NCBI GenBank assembly: GCA_949128115.1
Contig: OX421965.1
Coordinates: 59,452,012 to 59,516,011 of the forward strand
Origin: Anaspis maculata
Taxonomy: Eukaryota > Arthropoda > Insecta > Coleoptera > Scraptiidae
DNA length: 64,000 nucleotides
Direction: 5' to 3'
A program made the translations under genes and the position numbers. This document shows, piece after piece, positions 1 through 10,962 of the stretch. Within the stretch, counting starts at the first letter, position 1, and each line of letters starts with the position of its first letter. Under the pieces are notes generated by a model. It was not told the origin of the DNA. It saw only the letters and a list, made by a program, of their open reading frames with translations, and did not search any database.

Positions 1-1390
1 GTTTCCAGAAAGTGTAATGTACCAGTGGCGTACCAGACGACTGCGAAGGGGCCGAGGTGCAATTTTTGACAAAGTCTTATGGCAGATCGTGACTAACACC
101 TTTTTTGACATATTTGGTATCATTTCTAACTAATTCCAAAAACTCTGATTCCAAAAATTAGTATAAAATTTTGATAGCGACGTGTTCAAACCTGTTTCAT
201 CAGAAAAAAACATGATTTTTTTACTCTCAAATTTGATGTTTTGTAGCTTCAGTTCTATCAGTGTCCAATGTATTCTCAACCATGATTTTGATTTGGACAG
301 TTAGTTTGAACTATTTCACACACACATAATTTTCTGTTTTTTTTTATCGTTTTTACAAAAGTCACGGAATTATTTTGTTTCTTGAGATGTACCATCTCAA
401 AGCTTGACTTGATGAAACGTGCTATTTCACAGGAAAAATTAGGCTACGATCAGAATGTAGCTTTTATTTGGTTCTTTATTCATTTCAAGGCAAGAAAATA
501 GTTTTCTCTATCGAACAAAACGGAAAAAAACTGAAATCGGAGCCGTATTTTAGTCATGACATCATTTTTTCTCCGACAATGTGAGCTTTCGAAATTGAAT
601 TTCTACATGATGCACGTTTTGGAACGAAATTACCGTGTGACTTTGTAACAGCGATAGAAACTTCTAGTTATGGGATTCATCCATTAAATAGTTCAATTGA
701 ACATTCTATGTCAAAATTGTAATCATGGGTGTTTTGAACCACGATGGAAATGGAGCTACAAAACGAAAAATTTAAAGATCGAAACTTCACGTTTCTTTGC
801 GAAATTTATTCCGCATTCTCGGAAGAAAAATGATGTCATGACTGAAATACGGCTCCGATTTTTGTTTCCCTCATTGTGTTTGATGAAGAAAACTATGTTC
901 ATGTCATAAAATGATTAAAGTATCAATTCAAAGCTACATTTTAATCGTAGCCTAATTTTTCTTGTGAAATAGCACGTTTCGTCAAATCAAGCTTTGTTAT
1001 GATATATCTCAAGAAATAGAATCACTCCGTGACTTTTTAAAAACAGGAAAAAAAATCAGCGAATGATATTTGTGTGTAAAATAGCCCGAACCAACTGTTC
1101 AAATCAAAATAATAGTTAGAAATACATTGACCACTGATAGAACTAGAGCTACAAAGCATCAAATTTGAGGATAAAAAAATCAAGTTTCTTTCTGATATAA
1201 CTGGTTTGAACACGTCTCTATCAGAATTTCACACCTACTTGTGGAATCGGAATGTGCGATTTGATAAGAAATGATACCAAACACGTCAAGCTGTTAGTCA
1301 CGGTTTACCATACGACTTTATGAAAAATCGCACCTTGGCCACTTCGCAGCTGTCTGGTACGCCACTGGTGCATTACACTTTCTGGTAACC
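1..1390. repeat. Long imperfect palindrome P1 with a hAT-like terminus in its arms
   Basis: Bases 1-694 pair in reverse complement with about 696-1390, with scattered mismatches and small indels. The exact centre is the palindrome gttcaattgaac (691-702), so there is almost no loop. Each arm contains the sequence cagtggcgtaccagac (about 22, mirrored near 1354-1369), which resembles hAT-type ends (CAGNGGCG). The sequence outside that motif is also mirrored (gtaatgtac / gtgcattac), so the palindrome continues past the hAT-like end and off the left edge of the window. No convincing coding sequence is seen. A transcript would fold into a very long hairpin. Confidence 0.85.
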
Positions 1391-2165
1391 ATTGCCTTGA
1401 GTTCCTTGACCTTGAAGATATGAAGTCCAATGGAAAAATCACCAAAAAAAATACCAACTTTGAAAATGGTAACTTCTTGTACCTTCGACCTCCCACAGAA
1501 AAAATGCCAAGCTTCGGACTGATGGGGACTTTTAGTATGTTGTTCCCCATCAAATTCTGAGGGGATCCTCAAATTTTCAGATTTTCCTCGATTTATTCCG
1601 GGTTTCATCAAAATTTTGCATTTTTTTCCTGGGCTAGTAGTAAGATATTAAACCGCCCGGATTTTGAAGGAAGCAAAAATTCTACGTTGTCATTAAGCAT
1701 TCAAAGTCAGTGAACTTCAGAAGATTGTTGTACTTCATAACAAAAAAGAATAGAGATAATGGCTGCAGATTCGTTGACGGGTTTATCTTTATCATCACTT
1801 GAATCATCATCACTATCATCACTTGCTTTCTCGTCAAAATGTTACCCCAGTTTATCAACTGGCTAAGTTATGAACTCATCATCATCATCATAGTATGTAT
1901 ATTACTTCAGATGCAATAATTATAATTTATTCTTATTTTGAAAATATGTTTGTTTCGTCAATGTCTTAGAACAATGACTCACTTTGTTAACAAAAACGTC
2001 GCCTTGTAGATTTCAACTACAAGCATTGTAATACTGAGCAGACCTTTGTTCAACTTCAACTGACCAGGTCTTTGATCAAAATCAACTGACCAGAACCCAG
2101 TCACTGACATGGAATGTATATTGTAAAAAGTCATGCAAATACAGGGTCCATCATAAAGCTTAACC
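1391..2165. other. Intergenic, ATC-rich microsatellite
   Basis: No supportable gene. There are irregular atc/atcact repeats at about 1788-1824 and 1876-1890, and a short imperfect direct repeat (caactgaccag) at about 2055-2090. Confidence 0.6.
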
Positions 2166-2545
2166 CTATTTCTTTTTCGAACAACTTTTATTGCACTTTA
2201 CAAAAATAAATAACAAAAACATCACATAAAAGTTGAAGGATGGAAGTTTTGTTTTTGTCAAATATGAATAGCAGTATCTTTCAAATGACCCCCCTATTTC
2301 TTCGACGCATTTCTCTGCTTTTTTTACTGCATTTGCAAATACCCGCTCCAGAACAGATATAGGAATTTGTTCAATATCTCGACAAATGCGGCCTTTCAAC
2401 TCTTGAATTGTGTAGGGGCGTGTCGAATAAGCTCTACTTTTCAAGTAGCCTCAAAAAAATCCGAGGCCAAGTATTCCCGCGACCGAGCAGGCCAGTTTAT
2501 GTCCCGCCGTCGTGAAATCAGTTTGGGCATGGACATGGACGCGAA
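2166..2545 (-). pseudogene. C-terminal remnant of a mariner-type (ITm superfamily) transposase
   Basis: Read on the minus strand, a 92-residue open stretch beginning LKSRAYSTRPYTIQELKGRI and running through VLERVFANAVKKAEKCVEEIGG matches the C-terminal tail that follows the third catalytic motif in mariner-type transposases (family pattern WPxRSPDLTPLDFFLWGYLK). Just upstream, in another frame, the recognisable but damaged block WPARSREYLASDFF lies at about 2440-2500. The two are joined by a frameshift at the point where LWG is expected. The N-terminal DNA-binding half and the first two catalytic aspartates are not visible. This is a dead fragment, not a gene. The family call rests on motif resemblance. 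Confidence 0.6.
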
Positions 2546-2565
2546 GCGGCTCGTCACAAGCTAAT

Positions 2566-3888
2566 AATCTAGATAGAATTGAAACAAAATAGTAAAATGA
2601 TATAGAATCGAAACAACATGTAGAGATAATTATGACAATTAATTAAATTCATTTTTTTGCTAACTCACGGAATTGCTCCGTAACACTATAGCAATGGTTA
2701 AGTACTACATTGTGCACTACTTTGTACAGGTACCAATTTTGCGATATGCTAATTAAAACCCCTGGGAAAAAGCCGAGAGTCACGTCTTCATGCGTTATAT
2801 AATTCCGAGATAAAGCCTAGTTCAATCACCTAAAAATCCCAGTGTTAATAGTGATTAACTTGAGAAAGCTTTGATTTGAAGTGTAGACAACAATAGTTAA
2901 TTATTACCTCCCTAGCGTTCAGTAATGTTCTCATCAACCGCATCAGAAGTTATGGAGAGGTCAAGGATGTACAAAGTTTTGTTGTGTAGGAAGTGTAGTA
3001 GTTACTTAATATCTAGAGGTACCCTGAGTTGATAATTCTCTCTGGTATTCATTCTAGCCCTAAAAGAAGTTTGAAAAGATGATGTGAAGTTCCGGACGGA
3101 AAAGTTTCTGTGTTGAAGATATCATCTCGCTTTAGCGCTTCGCCACTTATTTCCTGAACGGTGCAATTTTGTTATAAGCTCAAGCTTTGCGAAATATATA
3201 AATAATGCACCAATACGTATAAATTTGCCGGGGCGACCGGATTTTTCCGGCGTCGATGATGTATGACGATAAATTGCGCGAACTGGCATCGGCAACAAAG
3301 CCAAGCAAAATACAAACACGCAGCTTTTAAAACCCCGGGGAGTAGGAACTACTTAAGTTTATTATAGTTCAGGCAAGTTCAACGAGATATCCGTCCGTAA
3401 AAGGACCGAACTAGACGAGATATTTCTGCAACACACAAATAAAGCATCATAATAATTTAACACATCACGGACCAAACTGCGGCCAAACGCCGGCAATTAT
3501 CGTTTTCAAGATAGACCTCGGGGAGGACGCTGCATGTCACCGATGCACTTGACCTTTTTACATAACACCCAAGTGTGATGGTAAATCGTTGCATACCAGC
3601 TCACTTACCAGGCAAAGACTACACTACGTATTGCACATAATTATCAATTCATGAAGTAAGTGTTCCTATAACTACCTACCCATCTATTGGAACATGAGTG
3701 ATCCAACATTTTCTATAAGAAACTGTACCTATAAATTATTTTAACTACAAGCGTTAAATAATACCCGTCACTTTTAGCACGTCGTCATGGGCGACGTGAA
3801 AAAATGATGATTCTGCGCATTCCTGTCATATTTTCAATAAATTCTGACATTTACCAAACATTTCAAAGACCATTGTAGATAAAATCCT
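2566..3888. other. Intergenic, no gene seen
   Basis: No open reading frame with recognisable features. At about 3757-3783 there is a copy of the segment aataatacccgtcactttta that also forms one arm of the hairpin at 3889-4012. Confidence 0.5.
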
Positions 3889-4012
3889 GTACGATACACG
3901 CGTTAAAAGTGTCTTATTTTGTTCGCGAGGTTGCTTTACTCGCTAATGCTCGTTTCGCAAGCGTCCCCGCTCACAAAATAATACCTGTCACTTTTAACAC
4001 TCGTATCGTAAA
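3889..4012. repeat. Small hairpin (MITE-like)
   Basis: Left arm tacgatacacgcgttaaaag pairs with right arm cttttaacactcgtatcgta, and both continue into attttgt / acaaaat. The loop is about 50 bases. A direct partial copy of one arm lies upstream at about 3757-3783. Confidence 0.65.
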
Positions 4013-4242
4013 TAGCTATTTATCCAATCCTTATGGATAATGCACGCATTATCACACGCATACATGCCTTCATTTTTCAACAAGACTGGATAAAGCATAG
4101 TATTCTACTCGCGGGTAATGGCCAAGGCTCGTGTCGGCAAACTGCATCCTCATGAGTAAGAAGCCATCATTACCCTCTTGTTGAAGAATATACTATTCTC
4201 TCCTCCTTTTTATCTAAATGACACACACACCTTACTGAGTAA
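4013..4242. other. Intergenic with weak inverted repeat
   Basis: Segments ttcaacaagactgg and cttgttgaa, and tagtattct and actattctc, lie near 4077-4200 in partly inverted arrangement. No gene. Confidence 0.35.
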
Positions 4243-5035
4243 ATGATTTGAGGTGGATTTATGCTGGCAAAAAATAAGAATAAAAATAAAAATAACAATA
4301 AGAATAACAATAAGAAAAAAAAAAGAGGCAACTACCCATTTATACTCCAGAAATCAAAATAAGAATAAGAAATAGTTGAAACATTGCTCCTAGGTGTCGC
4401 TCGAAGCATTAAAATGACAGTCGTTAAAATTTTTAGTTACAGTTTTCAGCTCTATGCTGTTGTTATTGCAGTTGTTTTCCTACTTGTTTTGTTTGGTGTC
4501 ATACAATATCACTAATCTGTGATAATACTTGAATAGGTAGGTATCCGGAAGAATTTTTACATCGCATTATTTCAAGTAAATATCATGCGTAGTGTAGGTA
4601 TCTACTTCTCAGTCTAAATTATTGCAGTAATAGACAATCATCACTTATGTGAACTTGTGAGGATATCTGGTAGATGGCGCCACGTTTGGACCGCCGTTAG
4701 AAAGCAACCCGTGTGAGTTTCTCGCCTATCCAAAGACAGGCGGTTTCAGGCAACTCTTGCTACATCGATGTACTGCGGATTGCATGAAAGCAGCCCCCAT
4801 CGTCATCGACAAAGCTCGACTGCGTTCGTCACTCGTTCGGCTTATCTTCGAGCAGAAGTTGAAAATATTCAACTTGTTATTTTTATTCTTAAATTTCTTG
4901 GTAGTCCAGGAATTTTAGCTGTTAAAATCGCAAATAGCGAACAAAAATGAAAGCGAGCCGGATTTTTGTATATAAGCTCAGTTAAGCATGTAGTTTAACA
5001 TAGTAAAAGTCCTCAAGAATCCGGTGTGAGCTTCG

Positions 5036-5314
5036 GCCGTTGTGGCCTTGAGAAGAACTTGAGGATCAGTTTTTCGCGTATATCTCGTGAACGATGGCAC
5101 TTAGGAAGAAAGTGCTCGGGAAGAAATTGTTGAAAATTTTATTGTCTATAAGAAAGGTCCTGACACATTTCATCGTCAGTCCACTCCTTCTTTGTCAAAA
5201 CACAAGAAAATTAAAATAATCCAGATGCTCGATGCTGAAGACTGTATGGACCTTGAGTTTTATGATGGCGGAGTGCCACCTCGTAGAGTTGTTGGTTGGT
5301 CTACTATTTCTTGA
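5036..5314 (+). pseudogene. Coding-like fragment in left arm of P2, unrecognised
   Basis: One frame reads through REEIVENFIVYKKGPDTFH, SKHKKIK and MLDAEDCMDLEFYDGG before a stop at 5312-5314. The mirrored arm (6227 to 5940, minus strand) gives nearly the same peptide with conservative changes (ADD for AED, FND for FYD). I do not recognise the protein. It may be a captured exon fragment carried in both arms of the hairpin. Confidence 0.4.
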
Positions 5315-5358
5315 TTAAAACTTGAAGCCATCAATACGAACTATGCCGACGGCATATA

Positions 5359-5895
5359 CAGGGTGAAATAAAAATAAAAAGTTGAACATTTGTACCTCAA
5401 GAACCAAAATAGGTGAAGACATGTAAATCGCCATAAATAATTCTGATTTCATGGTCATGAAGTCATCGTAAACTTAAATCAGATATCTTGAGCCGTTCTT
5501 GGAATATCTTCAAAAAACTGAAGTTATTACCGAAAAAAATAATGTTTTCGTCTACTCATCCGAAAAAAAGTTGACTGTGTTTTTCCTAAAAGTAGTTGGC
5601 CTAGAGAGTGTTTTTCACTATTATTTGATTTTGAATGTTATTTATCATTGTTTCGATTCGAAACACCAAGTCTCGATTTAATATCTGAAGAATTACTGAT
5701 ATACGGAAAACTAGTTTTTTTTTGTAACGACTTCAGTCTTCTGAAGATATGTCAGAAACGGCTCAACATATTTGATCCAAATTTACGACGACTTCATGAC
5801 CATGAAATGAGAAATCTTTTTGTCGATTTATATGTCTTCACCTATTTTGGTTCTTGAGGTACATTTGTTCAACTTTTTATTTTTAATCCACCCTG
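5359..5895. mobile_element. TA-flanked hairpin MITE with CAGGGTG termini, centre of P2
   Basis: The ends are cagggtgaaataaaaataaa and its inverse ending in caccctg, each next to TA (5357-5358 and 5896-5897). Homology between arms continues inward (aagaaccaaaataggtgaag mirrored at about 5833-5852) almost to the middle. Such ends occur in Tc1/mariner-type MITEs. Nothing coding is convincing. Confidence 0.7.
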
Positions 5896-5939
5896 TATAT
5901 GCCGCCGGCATAGTTGGTATTAATGGCAAATAGTTTCAG

Positions 5940-6227
5940 TCAAAACAGAATAGATCGAACAAAACCTTCACCAAGTGGCACCCCGCCATCATTAAACTCA
6001 AGGTCCATACAGTCATCAGCATCGAGCATCTGGATTGTTTTAATTTTCTTGTGTTTTGACGAAGAAGGAGTGGACTGACGATGGAATGTGTGAAGACCTT
6101 TCTTATAGACAATAAAATTTTCAACAATTTTTCTCGAACACTTTCTTCCTAAGTGCCATTGTTCACGAGATATACGCAAAAAACTGATCCTCAAGTTCTT
6201 CTCGAGGCCACAACGGCCGAAGCTCAC
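5940..6227 (-). pseudogene. Coding-like fragment in right arm of P2, unrecognised
   Basis: A 95-residue minus-strand frame (GLEKNLRISFLRISREQWHL at the start, then FIVYKKGLHTFHRQSTPSSS, then MLDADDCMDLEFNDGGVPLG) is the mirror partner of the fragment at 5036-5314. The left copy is broken into more than one frame at its start and the right copy is open throughout. No known domain is recognised. Confidence 0.4.
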
Positions 6228-6748
6228 ACCGGATTCTTGAGGACTTTTACTATGTTAAACTACATGCTTAACTGAGCTTATATACAAAAATCCGGCTCGC
6301 TTTCATTTTTGTTCGCTATTTTTCCTAAAATTCCTGGACTATGGGCAGTAGCGGCGATAAGTACTTTTTGGGAGGGGCTAGGATCTCGGCACTAACATAA
6401 GGAAACACAAGCCACGAAAGGCTTTAAAACACGTTGTAGAATATTATTCTACATAAGTTAACCGCGTAACTTGATTAATCAATAACATCAAAGATGATTT
6501 GTTCAGAATTTAGGAAACATTTCGCCCTCAAAGACTCTTTTACGCCGCCACTGTTGCCATATCTGCGCATCTTCAATACGCAACAGTGCGAATGGAAAGT
6601 TGGAATTCCTTATTCTTATTGTTACTTCTTATTTTGGTGTATAAATGCTTCCATCTGAAAGCTCATTTTTAACATTTTCTTATTTTTATTCTCATTGCTA
6701 TTTTTATTTTTATTCTTATTTTCTGCGAGTATAAATCCACCTTTACCT

Positions 6749-7154
6749 GTGATATTTCACAGGCTCATAGAACAGACCTGAAAAATTTCACAGGCCTCAG
6801 TTTCAACGACAACGTCTAGCTTTGAGCCGTTCTACCGCCTTGATAAGTGACTTTTTTGAGCTTGTCATTTCTAAAAAATAAGGTGAATTATTGATTGATT
6901 AAATGATTAGAAAATGTAAAAAGAAATGAATTTGCCCTTTGTCAGGGTAAAAATAAAACTTGTACTTCTACGTCGCGCGCCTTAGAACTTCCAGCACGCT
7001 TGTAAATAATAATTTACAAATCTTACCACGTAAATAAGTCTTTTCTACGAAGGCGTATATCAGTCTATACAGAGCTTATGCATAAAGTTAACTCGAAATT
7101 TCGAGTCAGCTCAAAATTTTGTCTTGACAGTCTTATCCCGAAATTTTAAAATCT
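6749..7154. other. Intergenic, no gene seen
   Basis: A short tandem of tttcacaggc near 6765-6805. Nothing else is supportable. Confidence 0.5.
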
Positions 7155-8223
7155 TAATTTGAAAACTACCCACCTGCAATAGCTTCCGATTCCTAGTCAA
7201 TATTTCCTCGAGCAAAAACAGGTCGATTTTTATATCGAGGGGGACATCTAAAAAATACATTGGCAAATTTTTATCTTCAGTTCCCTCGCCTCCACTCACC
7301 CCAACTTTGGAATTTCAAATGACACCATCTGCCTTGCAAATGCGATACATCAAATTTAAGAAAATCAAATTCTCTTTCTGAAAAAACTATTTTCAAAATT
7401 CTTAACCCCACACCCCCCTCTACCTAAAAATTCTCCAAGTATCCCAATTATTATTCTGGACCCTTTAATTCTCTTTAGTTTGTTAGCATCATCCTAGATA
7501 GCATCGGAGAAAAGAATTTTCGGTGGAAAAAGTGCTACCCAAATTCACTCAACTCAACTTCAAAATTACACAAAACACCACCTACTTTGTGATACATCAA
7601 ATTAAAGGGAATTGAATTCTCTTATTTCTGAAAACTTTTTTCCTCTCAAATTTTCAACTCCTCTCCCAATAATCTGGACATTTGGATTATGTTAGGAGAA
7701 ATGAAAAATGAAAAAAAAATCAATTTTTTGCGAAAAGCGAAAAGATAATTCAATTTTCTTCAACTTGATGTATCACAAAGTAGATATTGTCATTTTAGAT
7801 ATTTAAGGTGAGGTGGGGGAAGCGGAGGGGTAAATTTGGGTGGCACTTTTTCCATAGAAATTTTTTTTTCGATGCTGCGCCGGATGACGTTGATAGCATT
7901 GAAGAGAATTATGAGAGGTCAAGGATATTAAATTGGACACTCGGAGAATTTTAGGAAGAAGGGAGTGGGGCGGGGTTAAAAATTGTGTAATTTTTTTTTC
8001 AGGAATGAGAATCTATTTATGTTTGATTTGATGTATCGCAAAATAGGTGGTGTCATTTGAAATTTCAAAATTGGAGTGGGCGGGGGCGAAGAAGCCAAAG
8101 ATAGAAATTCGCCAATGTATGTTTTAGATACCCCCCTCGATATAAAAATCAACCGCTTGTTTTGGCTCGAAGACATATTCACTGGGAATCGGGAGTTATT
8201 GCAGGTGGATAGTTTTCAAATGA
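7155..8223. repeat. Long imperfect palindrome P3
   Basis: Left arm begins aatttgaaaactacccacct and is mirrored by aggtggatagttttcaaat at 8203-8222. Inside, tttttatatcgagggggaca (about 7229) mirrors 8132-8152, and gatacatcaaatt motifs at about 7347 and 7603 mirror gatgtatcgcaa and gatgtatcacaaa. The centre is near 7689. The right terminus (tgatcacccggtata) recurs near 45058-45075, suggesting a family with more copies. Confidence 0.8.
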
Positions 8224-8257
8224 TCACCCGGTATAATCAATCTCAAGGCTTTCTTGA

Positions 8258-8971
8258 CTTGACGACTTATTGGCAGTTAGTTGTCTTCAGGTGTGCAATT
8301 TTCAATGTGACATCTGTCACCACCTCGAGGCGTCATGTACGCGAAAGTGAAAATTTTCGAAAATACGCGAGGTATTGTTAGTTTTCTTGGGGTGAGTTGC
8401 AATGTGGACGATAAGGGGCGTTTGTTTTTACTGGTTGATGGGTCTTCGCCAGGACTATTAGGTTTTTGGCGGCCACTGAAAAAATGATGCCGAAAATCCA
8501 TAATGCCATGAAGAAATGAAATGTAAAAAGTAAAGACCCACTCTCCCAGGGGAAAATTACACTTTAGATGGGCAATATGGACAGTAGGGCAGTAATTTAT
8601 GAAGTTGAACTGTACGAAACGACATAATATGCGCGTGAGTACACTGTGTTGTCTTGCGTGTCTCATATCTTGTTTGCTGTTGTGTGCTGTTAACACAGTA
8701 GGTATAATTAGCTAGAGTAGGTAGCAGAAGATGAGCCTCTGGGCGGTGGCCTTTTCATCCGATCTTCGGCATTATTAGTGGCCACCAAAAACCTGAAAGG
8801 CTTGCCAAGAGCTACCGAAAAGTAAAGACAGAATGATCTCCCTTACCGTCCACACTGCAAATCACTTCAAGGAAGCTGATAATTTCGCGTACACGACGCC
8901 TCGAGATGGTGATAAATGTCACATTGGAAATCGCACATGTAAACAACGAGCTGCCAACAAGCCGTCAACGT
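8258..8971. repeat. Long imperfect palindrome P7
   Basis: Left arm ttgacgacttattggcagtt mirrors aacaagccgtcaa at about 8958-8971. Further in, cctcgaggcgtcatgtacgc (8322) mirrors gcgtacacgacgcctcgaga (8888), and ggtttttggcggccact (8460) mirrors agtggccaccaaaaacc (8776). Symmetry is constant about 8614. This palindrome abuts P3 with only about 35 bases between. Confidence 0.75.
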
Positions 8972-10843
8972 GCCATTCGTACCAACGCAACACATTTTTT
9001 CCATATCTTACTTTGAAAAATGAAGCGTAACTAACAATAAGGAGGTGCCTTACCAAAAATGCTAGAAATAGTAATCGCCTAAATAGCTATAAAAAATTAT
9101 CGGTCCAATTAAGACTGAACTGCGGGATCGGTACGAAGCAACATTTTCGTTTCAGTTTCCGCTCAATCAAATTTTTCCCTCACAAGTATGCCGGATTGTG
9201 CAAAATCACGCCTCGGCAATCACACAGCGGACGTAAGGTTTCATTTTACTGCGTGTAAAAATTTGCAATTGTTCAAATCGTCGCCTCGACAAATTACAGA
9301 GTGCCAGGTTTCTCAGGCATTGTGCTGCGTAATCGGCGACAATAAAATAATGCACATGGGTTGTTGGAAAGGAAAGAGAAGACGAAGAAGAAAAACACGA
9401 GTAGAGGTACGTACCTATCTGCATATCAACTTCGCTACATCTCGCATTACGAGATTAAAATGCTGTTTATAGTTATTATACGCTTATTTGAAATTATTGA
9501 GCGACGGCAACAGATGGCGACAACTTCAGCTAATTACTGTCAGCAAAGGCCTTTTGAATATTATCAGAGACGATCTGTCGTAAACTCGGTTCTTGGTGGG
9601 CTTTGAAATGTTATACCTACTCTGCGAACACACAGGGACGGCTTCTTCCTGCTTATTGATAAATTGAACAGTTACCCCGCCGCGATGTCAACTTTAACCG
9701 AACGCTGCAAGGTCGCGCTTTACCTCGAGCAGGTGCTATAAATAAAGCTTTTTTAAGAACTAGAGAAACAAAATCAAAAGAAATACACTAGACATCTATT
9801 TGTTGAGTGCTAAGCCATCAAAACAGCCAGCTCGGTTCGAGATGTAAATATTATTGCTTTTACCTTTGAGCAAGTGGTTGAAAAAAGTTCCCCAAGTCTA
9901 TTTAGAATTATTTCATGCGTTCCAAACGCCGAGTACTGCCCTTTAGGCACTTGCGCTAGCAAGTCAAGTGCCTATGAAATTGCTACTTACATTCTGCGAA
10001 ACGTCGCTCGGAGGTTCGTTTGGAAATTGCCAATTGAAAACATTACCACGTTTTGACTTGTAAAACTGGATAATGAGAACAGATCCATAGTTGAACCAGT
10101 CGACTTCGTCGTCTAGCATATGCGTGCCTATACCCCATACCTGCTAGAACGTCGAGACAATTGTATTGGAAATGGAAATTGGAATACATTTGTTTAACGT
10201 ACAATCGTACATACATAATAATAATTAATCACCCGCGGCCCGCGGCTTGTACTAAAACAGATAATTGAAGAATAGCAATTCGAGACTTTGTTTGTTGGCT
10301 TCTGCCCAAATGATTGTGTTCTTCTGATTCTACGTATTTTCAGTGGCCACACAATCATAATTTCAATTAATGATTGTTCTGGTAATAGCCTGTGTAGGTA
10401 TTAGCTTGATCTCGACTTATCTTATTTCGATACGATCCGGAAAACAATCTTATACAGGGTGGATTCGTAATTGAACAGGTGATCAATTGCACTGGTCCAC
10501 CCAAAAATTTCACGCTTCTTCAAGATCGAAAATATCCTCGAAGAACCAACCGATTTCAAAGAATGTGGTCACGCCGGATAGGTCATTCTTCTGGCTACAA
10601 AATGCCATGCTGAGTCACGTGGACGTTGACATTGTTTACCATTTACAGGATGACAACAAAATCAGTGTGAAAATGGCCAATTTTCAACAATGCACAACTT
10701 CTCGAAAAAAATCGTAGATTCTTTCCCAATGAATTTATGGAAAGCTTATTACAATATCTCACAACGGTTACAAATTCATCACCCCATTTGAGTTTTCAAG
10801 GGAACTATGTCAATTTTTGACGAATTCACGTTTTATGATGCCA
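8972..10843. other. Intergenic, no gene seen
   Basis: Only short frames without recognisable domains. An isolated acagggtg motif lies at about 10455, the same terminus motif found in the palindromes, but I found no partner nearby. Confidence 0.5.
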
Positions 10844-10962
10844 GGGGCCTTATTTCTAGCGGGGAGCGATCACCAGGCGATCACAATTCAGCCAATCACA
10901 GCCCTGGTTGCCTAGCAACTTCACATGGAAACGGATCACATCCTTCCTAGAAATAGGCTCCC
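10844..10962. mobile_element. Small MITE, ggggccttatttctagc family
   Basis: Inverted ends ggggccttatttctagc and ctagaaataggctccc are about 120 bases apart. The same terminus recurs at both ends of the larger element at 26756-27161, defining a family in this window. Confidence 0.6.

Larger units (their letters stand above)
4904..6339. mobile_element. TA-flanked hairpin element, middle shell of P2
   Basis: The termini gtccaggaatttta and aaaattcctggac are inverted and both are flanked by TA (4902-4903 and 6340-6341), as in Tc1/mariner or pogo-type insertions. The arms (about 450 bases each) share a coding-like segment, described separately. The centre is occupied by the element at 5359-5895. 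No complete transposase is present, so this is non-autonomous. Confidence 0.7.
4243..6748. repeat. Triple-shelled nested palindrome P2
   Basis: The outer shell is about 4243-4375 (aggtggatttatgctgg plus an A-rich aataagaataaaaat tract), mirrored at about 6597-6748. Between the outer arms lies asymmetric DNA (4376-4901 and 6342-6596) and a TA-flanked hairpin at 4904-6339. That hairpin has another TA-flanked hairpin in its middle at 5359-5895. The arms are diverged but clearly homologous over hundreds of bases. The divergence argues against an assembly artefact. Confidence 0.85.

Noticed and set aside
1..1390. Palindromes as missed-adapter assembly artefacts
   Set aside because: The arms carry many substitutions and indels relative to each other, and other palindromes have clean TA borders; artefactual foldbacks would be near-identical.
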